Assembly (NCBI GenBank): GCA_028689205.1
Contig: JAQTWP010000001.1
Location: 127,216 to 191,215 of the forward strand
DNA length: 64,000 nucleotides
Direction: 5' to 3'
Origin: Candidatus Altimarinota bacterium
Lineage (GTDB): Bacteria > Patescibacteriota > Gracilibacteria > BD1-5 > UBA2023
This document shows, in pieces, positions 42,378-54,576 of the stretch. Position 1 is the stretch's first letter; each line of letters opens with the position of its first letter. Made by a program: the position numbers and the translations under genes. Under the pieces are notes generated by a model. It made no database searches and was not told the DNA's origin. It worked only from the letters and a program-made list of their open reading frames with translations.

Positions 42378-42806
42378 ATGAAAAATATACTAATTAAAAT
42401 ACTTATAGCATCAGCTTCTTTTGGTCTATTCGTAACTTCTTATGCATGAACTTTTACAGATACTTGAGATTCAAATGATACTGTAATTTATTGTAATCCA
42501 AGTGATTGAACAATTTGTGATATTGATTCTTGAGTTGCAATTGTTAATAATTGAGTAAGTAATATACAAAAAGATAAAACATTCTTCCAATATGTGCAAG
42601 ATATGTTAATATATATACTTTGATTCGTAGCACTAATTGGTGTATTATACATTATATATGCATGATTTAATATACTTAATGCAGCTTGAGATGATTCTAA
42701 AGTAAAAAAATCAAAATCAATTATTACATATGTGATAATATGAATTATGGTTATGTTCCTGGCTTATCCACTTATAAAATGGGTATTGGTACTAATTAAT
42801 CAATAA
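42378..42806 (+). CDS. VirB2/TrbC-like pilin-type protein
   Basis: A 142-residue protein with a signal peptide (ILIASASFGLFVTSYA, cut near SYA-GT), a short Cys-containing region (YCNPSDGTICDIDSG) and two hydrophobic helices around ILNAAGDDSKVKKSKSI. The layout matches the smaller pilin-like protein at 17162. It sits 33 bases upstream of the giant PKD gene, in the order solute-binding, pilin-like, PKD. Structural subunit or pore protein is inferred. Confidence 0.62.
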
Positions 42807-42838
42807 AAAGAAAGAACTATATATTTAAAAAGAACTAT

Positions 42839-45800
42839 ATGCAATATAAATATAAAAATAAAATAATAAACTGAATATCACTACTAGTACTTACTATTTG
42901 TGTTTTTAACTCAGTAATCAGTAATTCATTTTTTTCAAAGTGAATTATAGAAAGCGTTAGTGCTTATACGATTAATGATAAGAACACATTTGATGAATAC
43001 AAACAAAAAATTGAGCTTCTTTCAACTGATCTTGAAAGGGATTATAAAGTGAATTGAAAGTTAAGTACTACAAATCTTGATACACTAAAAAACTATATAA
43101 ATAAAGCAATTGAAACTTTTCCTAATAATAATGATTATATTTATAATAATAACATTGCAAAAAACTTACTTATATCAATAGATGTTGTAAAAAAATCCCC
43201 AACAAGTGATACTAAGATCTCAGAAATGGCTAAGAATCTATCTGATTTTATAACTAAAACTAAAATTCAAAGAATTCAGGCATCTCTAAAATCTTTTCCT
43301 CAATCATGAAGCGCACCTTTGACTACAACTCTTAGAGCAGAAAATGTATTTGATCCATCAGGTGTAATTCTGCCACAATCAAATTATGTTTGGTGGATTA
43401 AACAATCAGATTGATCACGTAAAGTATTATGAAATTGACCTGCAATTACTTATACTTTCAGAGAAGAAAAATCTTATCTTGTTTATCTAGATATTACTTC
43501 TGCAAGCAGGAATAATAATTGAAAAATTGATGTACTACCTTATTCTGGTCAAATAAAAATTGATGTACTACCAAGTTTGGGAAATATCTATTTATACATT
43601 AATTGAGTTAATGTAAGTGAATTAGATAAAATTAAAATTACACCAAATATTTGAAAAGCTTGACTTGTTATTGATGCGACAGAATCACAACCAGTTTGAT
43701 GATCAAAATTCGTAAGAACTTCATGGAATTTCGGGAATACTAATTCTACAAGTTATGATTATTCTCCACGTATAGAAAAACAATACTACGTTTCTGAGTG
43801 AACATACAAACTTACACTTAATATTCTTACAAATGAGAACAAGAATTTAACTAAAGATATTTTTATAGATGTTAGAAATCCAGTAGCTTCTATAAAATTA
43901 GATAAAAGTATATGATTTGTATGAGATGAATTCAAAATGTGAATCAGTACAGCATTCTATGATTGAAAATTAAGCTACGAATGGAAAATTACTGAGTTAT
44001 GATCAGATCAATCTACCTTTTCATCATCACAAGAAAATTTTACATATAAATTCAAAAAAACTTGAAAATTCGCTATTAAATTAAAATCTATAGCGCCATC
44101 TTGAAGAGAAGATACTGATTTGGTTGTAGTAAATATTGAATCTAGAGATCCAATAGCAACTTTTGAATCAAATATTGCTAGTCCAGAAACTCCTAATACT
44201 TACAAATTCGATGCAAGTTCTAGTTTTGATCCGGATACTTTTGATTGATCAAAATTAATTCTTAACTGGCAAGTTGATTGAGAAAAAGTTGAGCTAGAAA
44301 ATCCAATTAGGAATTGAGCAATATGAAAATATACATTCAATACAGAATGAAATCACAAGGTTGTTCTGGAAGTTTCTAATAAATCAGGGAAGACAACTAC
44401 GATAAAAAAAGATATTAATATAACATCTCTTTTATCTGTAAAAATGAATTTTTCTCCAAAGATAGTTAAAATGAATACTCCACTTGTTATTGTTGCAGAA
44501 TCAAAAGAGGCTTCAGTTTTTGAATGGAGTTTTTGAGATTGAACTACTGACCTTTCGAACAATTGAAGAATTGTTCATGTTTATAAAAAATCTTGAGTTT
44601 ATGATATTCTTTTGAATGTAAGGGGTAAGAAAAATTGAGATTCAAATAGCATTTCGAGAAAAATATATGTTTCTGATTGAGATTCACCAGTAGCAAATAT
44701 TACTTTAACTAGAGATAATGAGGAAATGATAGTTGCTCCAAATGCATGTGATTGACAAGATGCATTCATGGTTGATAGAGCTTGAATTATTAATTTTTCA
44801 TGAGAAAACAGTGCTAATATTGACTGAAACAACGCTTGATTAATATATTCATGGAAATATATGGATAAAAATTCAAGTCAACCAAAATTCTCATACAAAA
44901 TCGATGAGCTTGGATGTTTTCCTATTTCTCTAACTGTAAAAAGCCAAAAAAATTGAAAAATTAATACAATAAAAACTTTTGCAAAAGTAGAAAATCTTCC
45001 ACCAAAAGTTGTAGGATTAACAATAACTGCTCCAGATACAAAATCTGATCCAGTTATTGTAAAAGTAACTGCTAATAATCCTCATGATGATGATTGAGTA
45101 ATAGTTTCATACTTATGGTATTATTACACAGATTCTGATCAAGAACCTCAAGATTACAGAGTGACAAAAATGTCAGAAACTACTTTTGTATTACCAAAAG
45201 TAACTTGAAAATATTATTTTGTCTTGATAATTGAAGATTCTAATTGAGCTAAGGTTAATACAGAAAACTTATCAGATGAAAAATATTCAATTCAACTTGC
45301 AACTGATAATATGAATACACCTATAATCAAACTAAATGCTGATAAAACATCTATTTCGTCTTGAGATGAAGTTAATTTTGATATTAGTGTTTCTGATATA
45401 TTAGGTAAGGATATTTCTGATAAAGTTGAATACAAATATGATTATGATTGAGATTGATTCTATGATGATACATCCAAAACTTGAAAAATAACTCATAAAT
45501 TCTCTAAATCTTGAAATGTTAATTTTAAAGTTAAAGTTACATATAAATGAATTTCAAATACTAAGTATCAGCTTATATCAGTAAAGAATATTCTGAAACC
45601 AAATTTTGAATACTATGCAATTGGTAAAAAACTTGTCCTATTTAATACTTCTGTATGAACATATACTTCTTCTACTTGGGACCTAGGCAATAATATTACT
45701 TCTACGAATCTTCATTCATTTACTTATGATTTCAAAGATGAAACTTTTCCAACTGATATAACTTTGAAAGTTGGAGATTGAAGTTCATTCCAATCAATTA

Positions 45801-47854
45801 CAATCCCAGTTAGAAAAGATGTTATAAATCAATCGAAAGTATCTAAATCATCGGATAAATTAATAATGTTCACTTATCCAAAAATTGAGGATTGAATACT
45901 TCATATTACAAAAAACGACTCAAAAGCTTTCATTTATTTATGAGAATCCAAATGAGAAATTACTACTTATTGTATTGATAGTGATACTAAGACTGACAGT
46001 AATCTTAATTGAACTCCAGATGATGATTGTGATAATAAATGAATGGATTCATACACTAATTGATCACCTTATACTATATCTGACTTTGATTCTAATTTTA
46101 AAGAAAGAAATATTAAAGTATCAATCTATAATGCAAAAAACTTAATTGAAGAAAAAAAGTTCAATATAATACTAGATTATTTGAGTAATTCAGATGTTGT
46201 AGTTGTTAATACTGCAGATAACAAAGATATATCTGAAAATGATAGAAAATGAATAGAAGAATTAAAAGACCTTATTAAAAAATCTCCAGAAAAAGATAGA
46301 TTAAAAATGTCACAATTCCTTTCTAGTCTTCAAGAAAATTGGTTTGATGATAGAGAAAAAACAAAGACTGTTATTGATTTTGAATCTTATGTCAATACTT
46401 CATTAGCTGACCAAAAATTAAAAGATCAATTCTTTAATGTACTTGAATGACTTTTAATAGAGCAAAGCCAAGTTAAAGATGAAGTTGCACTTGCAGCAAA
46501 AGTATTAAGAGCACTTATTCCAAAATCAAATCCAAATTACGCACAAATCCAAAAAAATATTGATGATATATTATCTCATCCAACTAATTCTAAGTTAAAT
46601 AAAGATCTTTGAACATTTATATTAGATTCTATAAAAAACGATTCTAATATTACTAATAAAGATAAAGTAATTATAAAATCACAACTCCAAGTAATTATAT
46701 ATTGATCTCAAAAAAACATCCCAGAAGATGTTGCAGCAGCGTCAGTTTCTGAAGCTACATGACAATCATCAGGAATAATTGGTTTCGTTATATGAGTGGC
46801 TAAATGGTTTTTCTATATAATACTTTTATTTATAGCTCTTCTTCTATGACTATTTACTTTTTTTAAAGTAACAAATAAAAATGATAATTTATCTTTTCAA
46901 GATTTCCTAATCGAATTATTTCTTAAAACCTGAAAAGCACCTGAAACTGAAGTTGTAGAATTCAAAAAACAAACTCAACAGGAGCAAAAAGAACAACAAC
47001 AACAACAAGCTGATATATTATCTTCAATATCTTCTGCACCAATTGTAGACGAAGTTAAATCTTCAAGTCAAAAAGATGAACAAATTATGTCAAACATTAC
47101 TAATTATGAGCCAGAAAGTTCTCATAATTCTCAATTAAATACACAATCTTCATCAAATACAGATTTACCTGATTGGTTAAAATGAGCAACACCATCCGAG
47201 CCAGTCTCAGCTCCAATTGAAACCAAAGAAGAAACAGTTGTAGAAGCAGAGATTATTCCAACTGAATTACCAAAAGAAGAAGAAATTAAGACTGAGGTAA
47301 TTACTCAAAGTGAAAGTCCTAAATCAAATTTTATTGAAGAAACACTTAATGGTGATAATAAATCAGAGCTACCAGCATGGTTAAAATGATTAGATCAAGA
47401 TAATCTAAAACAAGAATTAAAACAAGAATTCTCTTGAGAACAATTAAGTCCTAATCTAACAGAAATAGCTAAAGAAGAAACAGTTATTGTTCCAGAAGAA
47501 ACAAAGGTTAATTCAGAGAATGATTTACCTGATTGGTTAAAATGATCAGCTAGTACTGCTAAAATTATTAAAGAAGAACCAGTTATTATTAAAGAAGAAA
47601 AAAACATAGACACTCCGGATTCTGTACTTACTAATTCTTCATCATCTGATAATGTACTAGAAATTAAAAATGATGATTCTAAGATAGAAAAGAAAAAACA
47701 GGTTAAAAAAACTAATAAAGATTTATTTGAAGATGTATCTAATCAAATAAAAAGTCCAAAACCAGTTGCAAAAAAACCAAAAATTCTTGAATGAAAAAAT
47801 GAAGATAAAATTCTAAACCAGAATAATGATGATCTTCCAGATTGGTTAAAATAA
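42839..47854 (+). CDS. Giant membrane-spanning PKD-repeat surface protein with LPDWLK tail repeats
   Basis: The largest gene in the window (1671 residues). It has an N-terminal membrane segment (about residues 10-30), a long extracytoplasmic part with several PKD/Ig-like modules (FEWSFGDGT, VHVYKKSGVYDI, YDYDGDGFYDD, HKFSKSGNVNF), one thrombospondin-3-like Ca-binding stretch (SDTKTDSNLNGTPDDDCDN), a second membrane helix near residue 1330 (KWFFYIILLFIALLLGLF), and a ~340-residue acidic cytosolic tail. The tail repeats (D/E)LP(D/A)WLK four times, the last copy at the very C-terminus. It ends in the terminator at 47862. Adhesion or a force-transmitting envelope role is inferred. Confidence 0.8.
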
Positions 47855-47861
47855 AAAAATA

Positions 47862-47903
47862 ACAATTATAAAATCCTCCGCTTCGGAGGATTTTATAATT
47901 GTT
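47862..47903. terminator. Strong bidirectional terminator
   Basis: CAATTATAAAATCCTCCG and its exact complement form an 18-bp stem around a CTT-like turn, between the convergent PKD gene and the TPR gene. It is the longest stem of any terminator seen here. Confidence 0.92.
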
Positions 47904-48847
47904 TACCAATCTTTTTCTTGTCAGCCTCCAGGTAAGATATCTTTAAAAAATGGATCTTGAGAAAAATTATTCATCATTTTATCAAAGATATCTTTATTAG
48001 TTTCTGGTTTTCATCTTTGTAAAAATTTAGAGTTATCTTTTTGGAATTGCTTAAGTGATTCTGAATAAGTCTTTAATTCATTTAATTCATCTTGAGTAGC
48101 TTTATTATTTCAATTCTGTCATGTATTTCAAACTGAATTGAATTGTCATGAATTGGTCCATTTTTTTCATCATATTTCTCAGATTTTCTCTTTTTGACTG
48201 CTATTTTGTTCTCAGCTACCAGTTTCAGTATTTTCAGTGTTTTCATTTCAGCTACCAGTTTCAGTATTTTTTTCTCATCAATTTTTTTCAGAATTATCTT
48301 TTTGCTTTTTCTTTAATTTTTCAAGTTCTTTTTTGACAAACTCATAATTTTTTATTGTATTTTCCTTGTTGATTTTTGTATCGGTATTTATTGCTTTTTG
48401 GTAGTTAATAAGAGATTTATCCCGATTATCAATAGTTATTTTATCATTATTATTGTTTAGATATCAAGATCAACTTAAGTAATATGTATCTCATGCAATA
48501 TTATATTTATAAAAATTTATATCATTTCCTGTGGATTTTATTTTTCATAAATATGCTAAGCTTTCTTTATAATTATTCAACGCTCAAGTAAAATTATTTA
48601 ATTTGAGAAGTCTTGTTCATTCTTTTAGATAAAGATTTCATTTATTAAAGTTTATTATATCTTTATTTTGAGTTGTTAGTTCCTCAGTATTTATTTTTTT
48701 ATATTCTTCAAAGGCTTTTGCATAATTTTTATTATTAAATTCAGAATTAGCTTTATTTATAAGAACATAATAAAAAATATCTCTCCAACTAATAATTGCA
48801 AAAACAACTAAAAAAACCATCAAAAATATAATACTTATTTTTTTCAT
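47903..48847 (-). CDS. TPR-containing membrane-anchored protein (BatC-like)
   Basis: The 314-residue protein starts MKKISIIFLMVFLVVFAIIS, a membrane anchor, followed by tetratricopeptide-type helices (EFNNKNYAKAFEEYKKIN, LKLNNFTGALNNYKESLAYLG, KSLINYQKAINTD) and then a low-complexity Lys/Asn/Gly/Ser-rich tail ending DILPGGGQEKDW. It overlaps the VWA gene upstream by 13 bases, so all three form one operon. This is the layout of Bat (aerotolerance) clusters. Partner and cargo unknown. Confidence 0.78.
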
Positions 48848-49818
48848 AAAACCCTTTTATCATTAATTAAATATCAAGTCATAAAAAAAATAAAAGCTAC
48901 TACAGCAAATATATATCAATTATCATTTTCCTTTTTTAATATTTCATAATTTATAGAATTACTTGCTATTAGTTTATTTTTTAGTGAGAACAAAATGTCA
49001 GTATTATTTCATTTAAGATATTCTCAAGCTCCAATATTAGTTATGTCTTTAAGAGAATTTTCATTTAATTTGGTTATAACCTTTTGTCATTCATAAGATT
49101 TGTATGTAGGATTGCCCAAAAAATCATCTCATGTAGGAATATAATCTCATTTTTCACTTCAAACTCAAATTGCGAATATTTTTATTTTTGCTTTAGTTTC
49201 CTTCAAAAATTGGTAATTAACACCATTATTCATATCTTCTCAGTCGCTTATTATAATTATATTTTTCGCTTTAGTTTCTTTGATATCCAAAATTGCTTCT
49301 TTTATGGCTTCAGCAATTGATGTCCCTCATTGTTTAATTGTATCTGAATTAACTTGGTCAAGATTAGTAACAAACCAGTCAATATCATTAGTAAGAGGGG
49401 ATATACTCAATGCATTTCCCGCGAATATAACTAATCAATAATTGTTTTGATTTTCTTTATTTGCAAAATTAGATATGATTTTTTTTGAATAATTCAGTCT
49501 CGAGATATTTTTTTCATTTGTTACATCTTGTGCGTCCATGCTTTTTGAAACATCTAATACAAAAACTATATCAGATTTATAATTATTCAGGGGATTATTA
49601 ATGTCAATAATTGGTCACATATATGATATTATAAGTAAAGCTATTCATATAATGTATAAGACATATTTCGTAGTAAGTAATTTTAATCCTAGATTATAAT
49701 TATTATTAAGATTTATTTTAAGATTTTTCATTAATAATTTATATCAAAAAATTACCAATAAAATAACTAGTATAGATAGACTAAATATAGTTAATGTGTT
49801 GTTTCTAATAAAATCCAT
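48835..49818 (-). CDS. VWA-domain membrane protein (BatB-like)
   Basis: A 327-residue protein with membrane helices at both ends and a central von Willebrand A domain: IVFVLDVSKSMDAQD carries the DxSxS MIDAS metal site, with YGLVIFAGNALSISPLT and NIIIISDGEDMNNG supplying the rest. The final frame runs into the TPR gene (13-base overlap). It starts two bases after the stop of the second VWA gene. VWA-VWA-TPR order is the Bat operon pattern. Confidence 0.85.
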
Positions 49819-49820
49819 AA

Positions 49821-50843
49821 TTATAATTTATATTTATTTTTTATTCATAGAAATAATATCAAACTAAGTAGTATTATTAAAACAAAATAATAATAAATTG
49901 GGTAAAAAGCTTTTATTATCTTATTTTTTATTTCTGTTTTATTTAACCTTGATAAATCATCAAATATTTGATTAAGGGAATCTTTACTCTGAGCATTATA
50001 ATATTTTCATCCGGAATTGCTAGAGAGATATTTTAGCATTTCTTCGTTTAGTTTAGCTTTTATAGGAGTTCAGTTGGCATCTATAAAATACTGCTTATTC
50101 CCAAAAATATCAGTCATGAATAATTCAGTTCATTCAGGATTTCAGATTCAAATGGAATAAACTTTAATTTTATTTTCGCCTACATATTTGAGTGCTGTTT
50201 TTGGATTTATTCATACATTAGCATCTCAGTCTGTTATTAGTACAATAATTTTTTCTCTTTTTTCCTCTGATTTATTTCAATTAAGTCAATCTGTTGCAAC
50301 TATAAGTCAATCTCAAATAGCAGTTCAGGATAAACCTGGAATATCTTGAGTAATGCTCTCTGTAGTTACTGATTGTATATATTTCACAACTCAGTTGTAA
50401 TCAAATGTTAGAGGAATTGACATAAATGGTTTTCATGCAAAAATCGTAAAAGATATTCTATCATCTTTTAATTTTTTAATGAAGTTTTCTATAACTTTTT
50501 TTGATGCTTCTAATCTATTTGGTAGAATATCTTCAGCCAACATAGATTTTGATATATCCATGACAATGGCAATGTCTATTCATTTTCTAGATTCTTCATT
50601 TCTATAATTAGTGAATCATGGATTTGCGAGAATAATTATAAAACAACATAGCATTAATATACTTAGAAACATTTCAATATAAAACCAAATACTACTTAAG
50701 CCATAAACTTTTACAAGTAAATTAATTGGAGCGAATTTTGTTCATTTATTTTTTCTTTTCATCTCAAAATAAACCAATACCGGTACAAGTATTAGTAACA
50801 AAAACATAAATGGATATTTGAATTCTATTCAATATAGTGTCAT
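49821..50843 (-). CDS. VWA-domain membrane protein (BatA-like)
   Basis: The 340-residue protein starts MTLYGIEFKYPFMFLLLILV, has two N-terminal helices, the VWA domain with MIDAS motif DIAIVMDISKSMLAEDI, then SFTIFAGKPFMSIPLT and IIVLITDGDANVG, and a C-terminal membrane helix. First gene of the three-gene minus-strand operon. The paired VWA proteins may form a membrane complex as proposed for Bat proteins. Divergent from the transglutaminase-like gene starting at 50978. Confidence 0.86.
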
Positions 50844-50977
50844 TTTTATTTCTTAGTAAGATTTATTTAGTATATTTTAAAATATAAAAATACAACTTTC
50901 ACATTTTATTCACTAAATATTTTTTGCAATACTATTTTTTTATATTAGACTTCTAAGGTATTTATAATTTATTGAAA

Positions 50978-52582
50978 ATGAAATCAAAAATAATTAAATT
51001 AATTTCTTTTTTGCTTCTTCTAAGTTTTTTTTCATCAGTTAATGCTTTTGATTATAGAATTTGACAAAAGATTTGGACAATGAGTGATAGTCTCAAATAT
51101 AAGGCTGACTTAATTGTAAAAAAGAAAATTAATACTCCAATTCTTATTCAAAAATATCTCAAAGCCCTTAGAAAACTCAATGTAGCAGCTCTTAATCAAG
51201 AAAAACAAGCTCTATATTATTATTTGTTATCTAGACTAGATTCTAGTATTGTAATAACTAATGTAGAACCAAATCAAATAAAGATAGACACTAATTCTAA
51301 TTCTCAAATTTCTAATATTACTTCCAGTAACTCTAATCCAACTCAAAATTCAATCATTAATACAAACCCAAGTATTAATGAAAAATCAATTACCAATCAG
51401 CAAAATACATTATCAATTAAGGATTATTCAATTTCTGAACAAAAGCCAATTAATGTGCCACTCGTTTTATCTTCTGCTTCTACAGTTTCATCTACTGCTA
51501 GGCTTATTACATATTCTAATCTTCCCACTTCACAAAAAACCTATATTGAATCAATAAAAGCAAAAGTAGGGGATTACGCAGAAGTGAATAATGACTATGA
51601 ATTCCAAGAATTCGGTAAGACATATAGAATTAAATTCAAGGAATACTATAATATTGATTTTAGTAATCCAGTAGAAGCATATCAAAAAATTTCATCTATA
51701 TGAAATGAGATTTTACTTATGAAATGAAACGCTTTTATTTTATCTAAATGAGGATTTTCACTTGAACAAAAGTTAACTTTAACAGATATAAAAAATAATG
51801 TAAAATTCGCCACACTAAGTGATGATCCAGTTTTATTTCAAATTAAAAATTGATTCTACTTTGCATACTCACTTTATGATTATAAATATTTTATAATTCC
51901 AGAAAGCGGAATTTATTTGTCACAATTCAATAATCTTCCTAGTCTTGATACTACATTACTTATAAAAAAAGAATGAAAATATTTCCTAGTTACTGATTTT
52001 TGAGAATATAAATTATTTGATATATCTATTCTCAAATATAGTTCTAATCCGTTACCTATTCTCAAGAGTTTATGAAAAGATTTATATTTCTACAAGTGAA
52101 CAGATTATTCTACTGTTATTCAACAAATAAAACAAAAAACTGAAGAAATTATATCTTGAACAACTAATGATTCCCAAAGAATACAAAAAATATATTCTTG
52201 GTTAACATCAAATCTTACTTACGATTCCTATACTACTGATTTTGTTAAATGAAAATTCAATGAAGCCACATATACTGAAAACGTTAATAATGAAGTTTTT
52301 ACTTGAATATGAACATATAAAAGTAAAAATTGAGTATGCGATTGATTTACTAAACTTTTACAATATATGTTAACTTTTGCTTGAGTTCAGGATGTTATAA
52401 TAGAAATTTGAAATGCGGATGTTTGAGGTGGAAAACTTATAAGTCACGCTTGGATTAATATATGAAATCTATATTATGATCCTACTTGGGACCTATATTC
52501 TCTCTGAGATATATCAAAATTCAAACGGTTTTGAATTTCTCAGTCAGATATGTACAAAAATCATTATATATGAATTCAGTAA
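50978..52582 (+). CDS. Secreted transglutaminase-like cysteine protein
   Basis: A 534-residue protein with signal peptide (ISFLLLLSFFSSVNA, cut near VNA-FD), a long Ser/Asn-rich linker (residues 85-170) and a C-terminal transglutaminase-like core: KNGVCDGFTKLLQYMLTFAG (Cys near residue 453), SHAWINIGNLYYDPTWDLY (His and Asp). The triad is complete. Such domains are often proteases or amide-forming enzymes at the surface. It is divergent from the Bat-like operon, a combination seen in other bacteria, so a joint envelope role is plausible. Confidence 0.82.
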
Positions 52583-52670
52583 TTTATTAATAATTAATAC
52601 TTTAAAAACAATAAAAAATAAGTTAAAAATAATCTAAAATATACTACAAAATATATTTTTAAAATTAATT

Positions 52671-52706
52671 TTGCATTTTTTATAATTATGTATAAGATTA
52701 GCGCAC
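52671..52706 (+). promoter_or_regulatory. rpmF operon promoter with GCGCAC discriminator
   Basis: TTGCAT (52671-52676), 16 bases, TAAGAT (52693-52698), TA, then GCGCAC (52701-52706), 22 bases before the ATG. The -10, the spacing and GCGCAC are the same as in the rpmH and tRNA-Asn promoters. Confidence 0.72.
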
Positions 52707-52728
52707 TTTGAAATTTAATTAAATATTT

Positions 52729-52959
52729 ATGACATTCGCTCCTACCAAAAAGACTTCTAAATCAAGATCAGGAAGAAGAACTTCTAACTGGACAAAACTA
52801 ACTGCAAAAAAATTACTTAATAAAACTTCTCTACAATACGATAAAGAAGGTAATGCAATTGGTTTATCACATTTTGCTTCTCCTATTACTGGAGAATATA
52901 AAGGTAAAAAAATTATCAAAATAGCAAAAACTAAAAAAGTAACAACAATTCGTGCTTAA
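52729..52959 (+). CDS. rpmF: Large-subunit ribosomal protein bL32
   Basis: A 76-residue basic protein beginning MTFAPTKKTSKSRSGRRTSN, which matches the PKxKTSKSR opening of bL32 (50S protein near the exit tunnel). The C-terminal GLSHFASPITGEYKGKKII fits the family's HxxSxxxGxYxGR-like end, without zinc cysteines. First gene of rpmF-nusB-rnc; the nusB start follows 6 bases after its stop. Confidence 0.92.
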   Translation: MTFAPTKKTSKSRSGRRTSNWTKLTAKKLLNKTSLQYDKEGNAIGLSHFASPITGEYKGKKIIKIAKTKKVTTIRA

Positions 52960-52965
52960 TTTGCT

Positions 52966-53454
52966 ATGAATCAAACAATAAAAAAATCTAGAAGAAAAAC
53001 AAGACAATGCCTTTTCCAGGCATTGTATTCTTGTGTGTTCTTAAAAGAAAAATTCGATAAACAATTTTTTCTTGAATCATTTTTTGATGAATGATTTGAG
53101 GGTTTTTTGGATGATGAATTTTTTGATGAAATCTTTTCATGAGTTCAGGAAAAAGAAAAGGAATTAATTTACCTAGTTAAAAAATTCGCACCAAAATTCG
53201 ATATTTGATCTATGTCACTTGTTAATCTAATCCCTGTTTTTATATCTTCATATGAGCAATTATTCCTTAAATGTGATACTATTCCGTTCAAGGTTTCTAT
53301 TGACGAAGCATTAGAACTTACAAAAATATATTCTGATGATCAATGAAGAATTCTTGCTAATTGAATACTTAATTCAATTAAAGACAATAAAGAAACACTA
53401 TTAAAAGAATTCCAGGATATAAAGGATGCAAAAACTTATTTTTTTAATGTATAG
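52966..53454 (+). CDS. nusB: Transcription antitermination factor NusB
   Basis: NusB with NusE binds boxA of rRNA transcripts. The 162-residue all-helical protein starts with the basic RRKTRQCLFQALYS motif and ends with VSIDEALELTKIYSDDQGRI followed by NGILNSI, both diagnostic. The middle (LESFFDEGFEGFLDDEFFDE) is unusually acidic and phenylalanine-rich. It lies between rpmF and rnc, so ribosome assembly genes share one transcript. Confidence 0.9.
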
Positions 53455-53474
53455 TTTATTTCTAATTAAATCTT

Positions 53475-54218
53475 ATGACCAAGAAGAATCCTTCTTTAGA
53501 TCATAAGGATTTTGAACAAAAAGTAGAAAAGCTTCTTATTTTTCTTCAAATTCCTTATAATAACTTATCTTTATATATTCAATCATTTGTACATAAATCT
53601 GTATTAAATGAAAAATCTACAAGTTTTACTTCAAGTAATGAAAGGCTTGAGTTTTTTTGAGATGCTGTTTTAGAGCTTGCAATTACAGAAATGCTCTTTT
53701 TTAACTTTCCCAACAAGGAAGAGTGAGAGCTTACCGATATAAGAAGTGCACTTGTAAGATGAAAGAATCTGGCTAATATTTCCAAGGCTCTTAATTTTAA
53801 TGAGTATATTGTTTTATCAAGGTGAGAAATTCTTGCATGAGGGAATGAGAATCCATATATTATGGCTAATACTTTAGAAGCGTTTTTATGAGCAATATAC
53901 GTTGATTTAGGATATATTATATCAAAACAATTCGTACTTGATCATATTTATAAAACTCTTGACGAGATTCTTGATCTTAGTCTCCATATTGATCCAAAAT
54001 CACAGCTTCAAGAAATTGTTCAATCAAAGTATACTTTTACTCCTAATTATGAAGTTCTAGAAGAAACTTGAATGGACCATGATAAGAATTATAAAATCTG
54101 AGTTTATTTGTTTGATAAAATAATCTGAGAGGGGAGTGGTTCTAGTAAGAAAAAAGCTCAAAAAAACGCTGCTGAAAATGCTCTTTTAAAAACTGACGAA
54201 TGGATGAATATCATTTAA
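53475..54218 (+). CDS. rnc: Ribonuclease III
   Basis: RNase III cuts double-stranded RNA, including pre-rRNA. The 247-residue protein has the signature SNERLEFFGDAVLELAI near residue 55, EGELTDIRSALVRGKNLA, and the second acidic patch NTLEAFLGAIYVDLG near residue 135, then a dsRNA-binding domain: PKSQLQEIVQSKY, GVYLFDKIIGEGSGSSKKKAQKNAA. All catalytic acids are present. Last gene of the rpmF-nusB-rnc operon; the rpmH promoter follows immediately. Confidence 0.95.
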
Positions 54219-54251
54219 TATTTATTTTATATAAAAAAATTAATTTTTATT

Positions 54252-54287
54252 TTGACATATCGAACTTTTTTTATAAGATTAGCGCAC
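54252..54287 (+). promoter_or_regulatory. rpmH operon promoter with GCGCAC discriminator
   Basis: TTGACA (54252-54257), 16 bases, TAAGAT (54274-54279), TA, GCGCAC (54282-54287), about 30 bases before the ATG. Same layout as at rpmF and tRNA-Asn. Confidence 0.75.
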
Positions 54288-54317
54288 TTAAATAAAAAAT
54301 TATAATTATTTGAAATT

Positions 54318-54560
54318 ATGTTAGGAAAATTAAAGAAAAGAAAAAGATTAAGAACTCATGGCTTTTTAGCTAGAGCTGCCACTTTTAACGGTTGCAAAAT
54401 TCTTAGAAACAGAAGAAGAAAATGACGTCATGAACTTGCTGTAAGTTATCCAGTTAGATATAAAGATACTAGATGAAAATCTAAACTTCACATTATTGCA
54501 TGAGGTACAGCTAGAGTTGTAACTTATCCAGGAAGTACTCAAAGACTTAGAAAAGTATAA
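54318..54560 (+). CDS. rpmH: Large-subunit ribosomal protein bL34, C-terminally extended
   Basis: bL34 is a small 50S protein. The family core KKRKRLRTHGFLARAATFNG, then KILRNRRRKGR, is clear in the first 42 residues. The protein does not stop there as usual (about 45 residues) but continues for 38 more, ending GGTARVVTYPGSTQRLRKV. The extension is basic and probably beta-rich. Start ATG at 54318 gives a shortened N-terminus. It is followed 16 bases later by rnpA, the classic rpmH-rnpA-yidC order. Confidence 0.9.
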
Positions 54561-54576
54561 TCTTTTAAAGTCTTAT

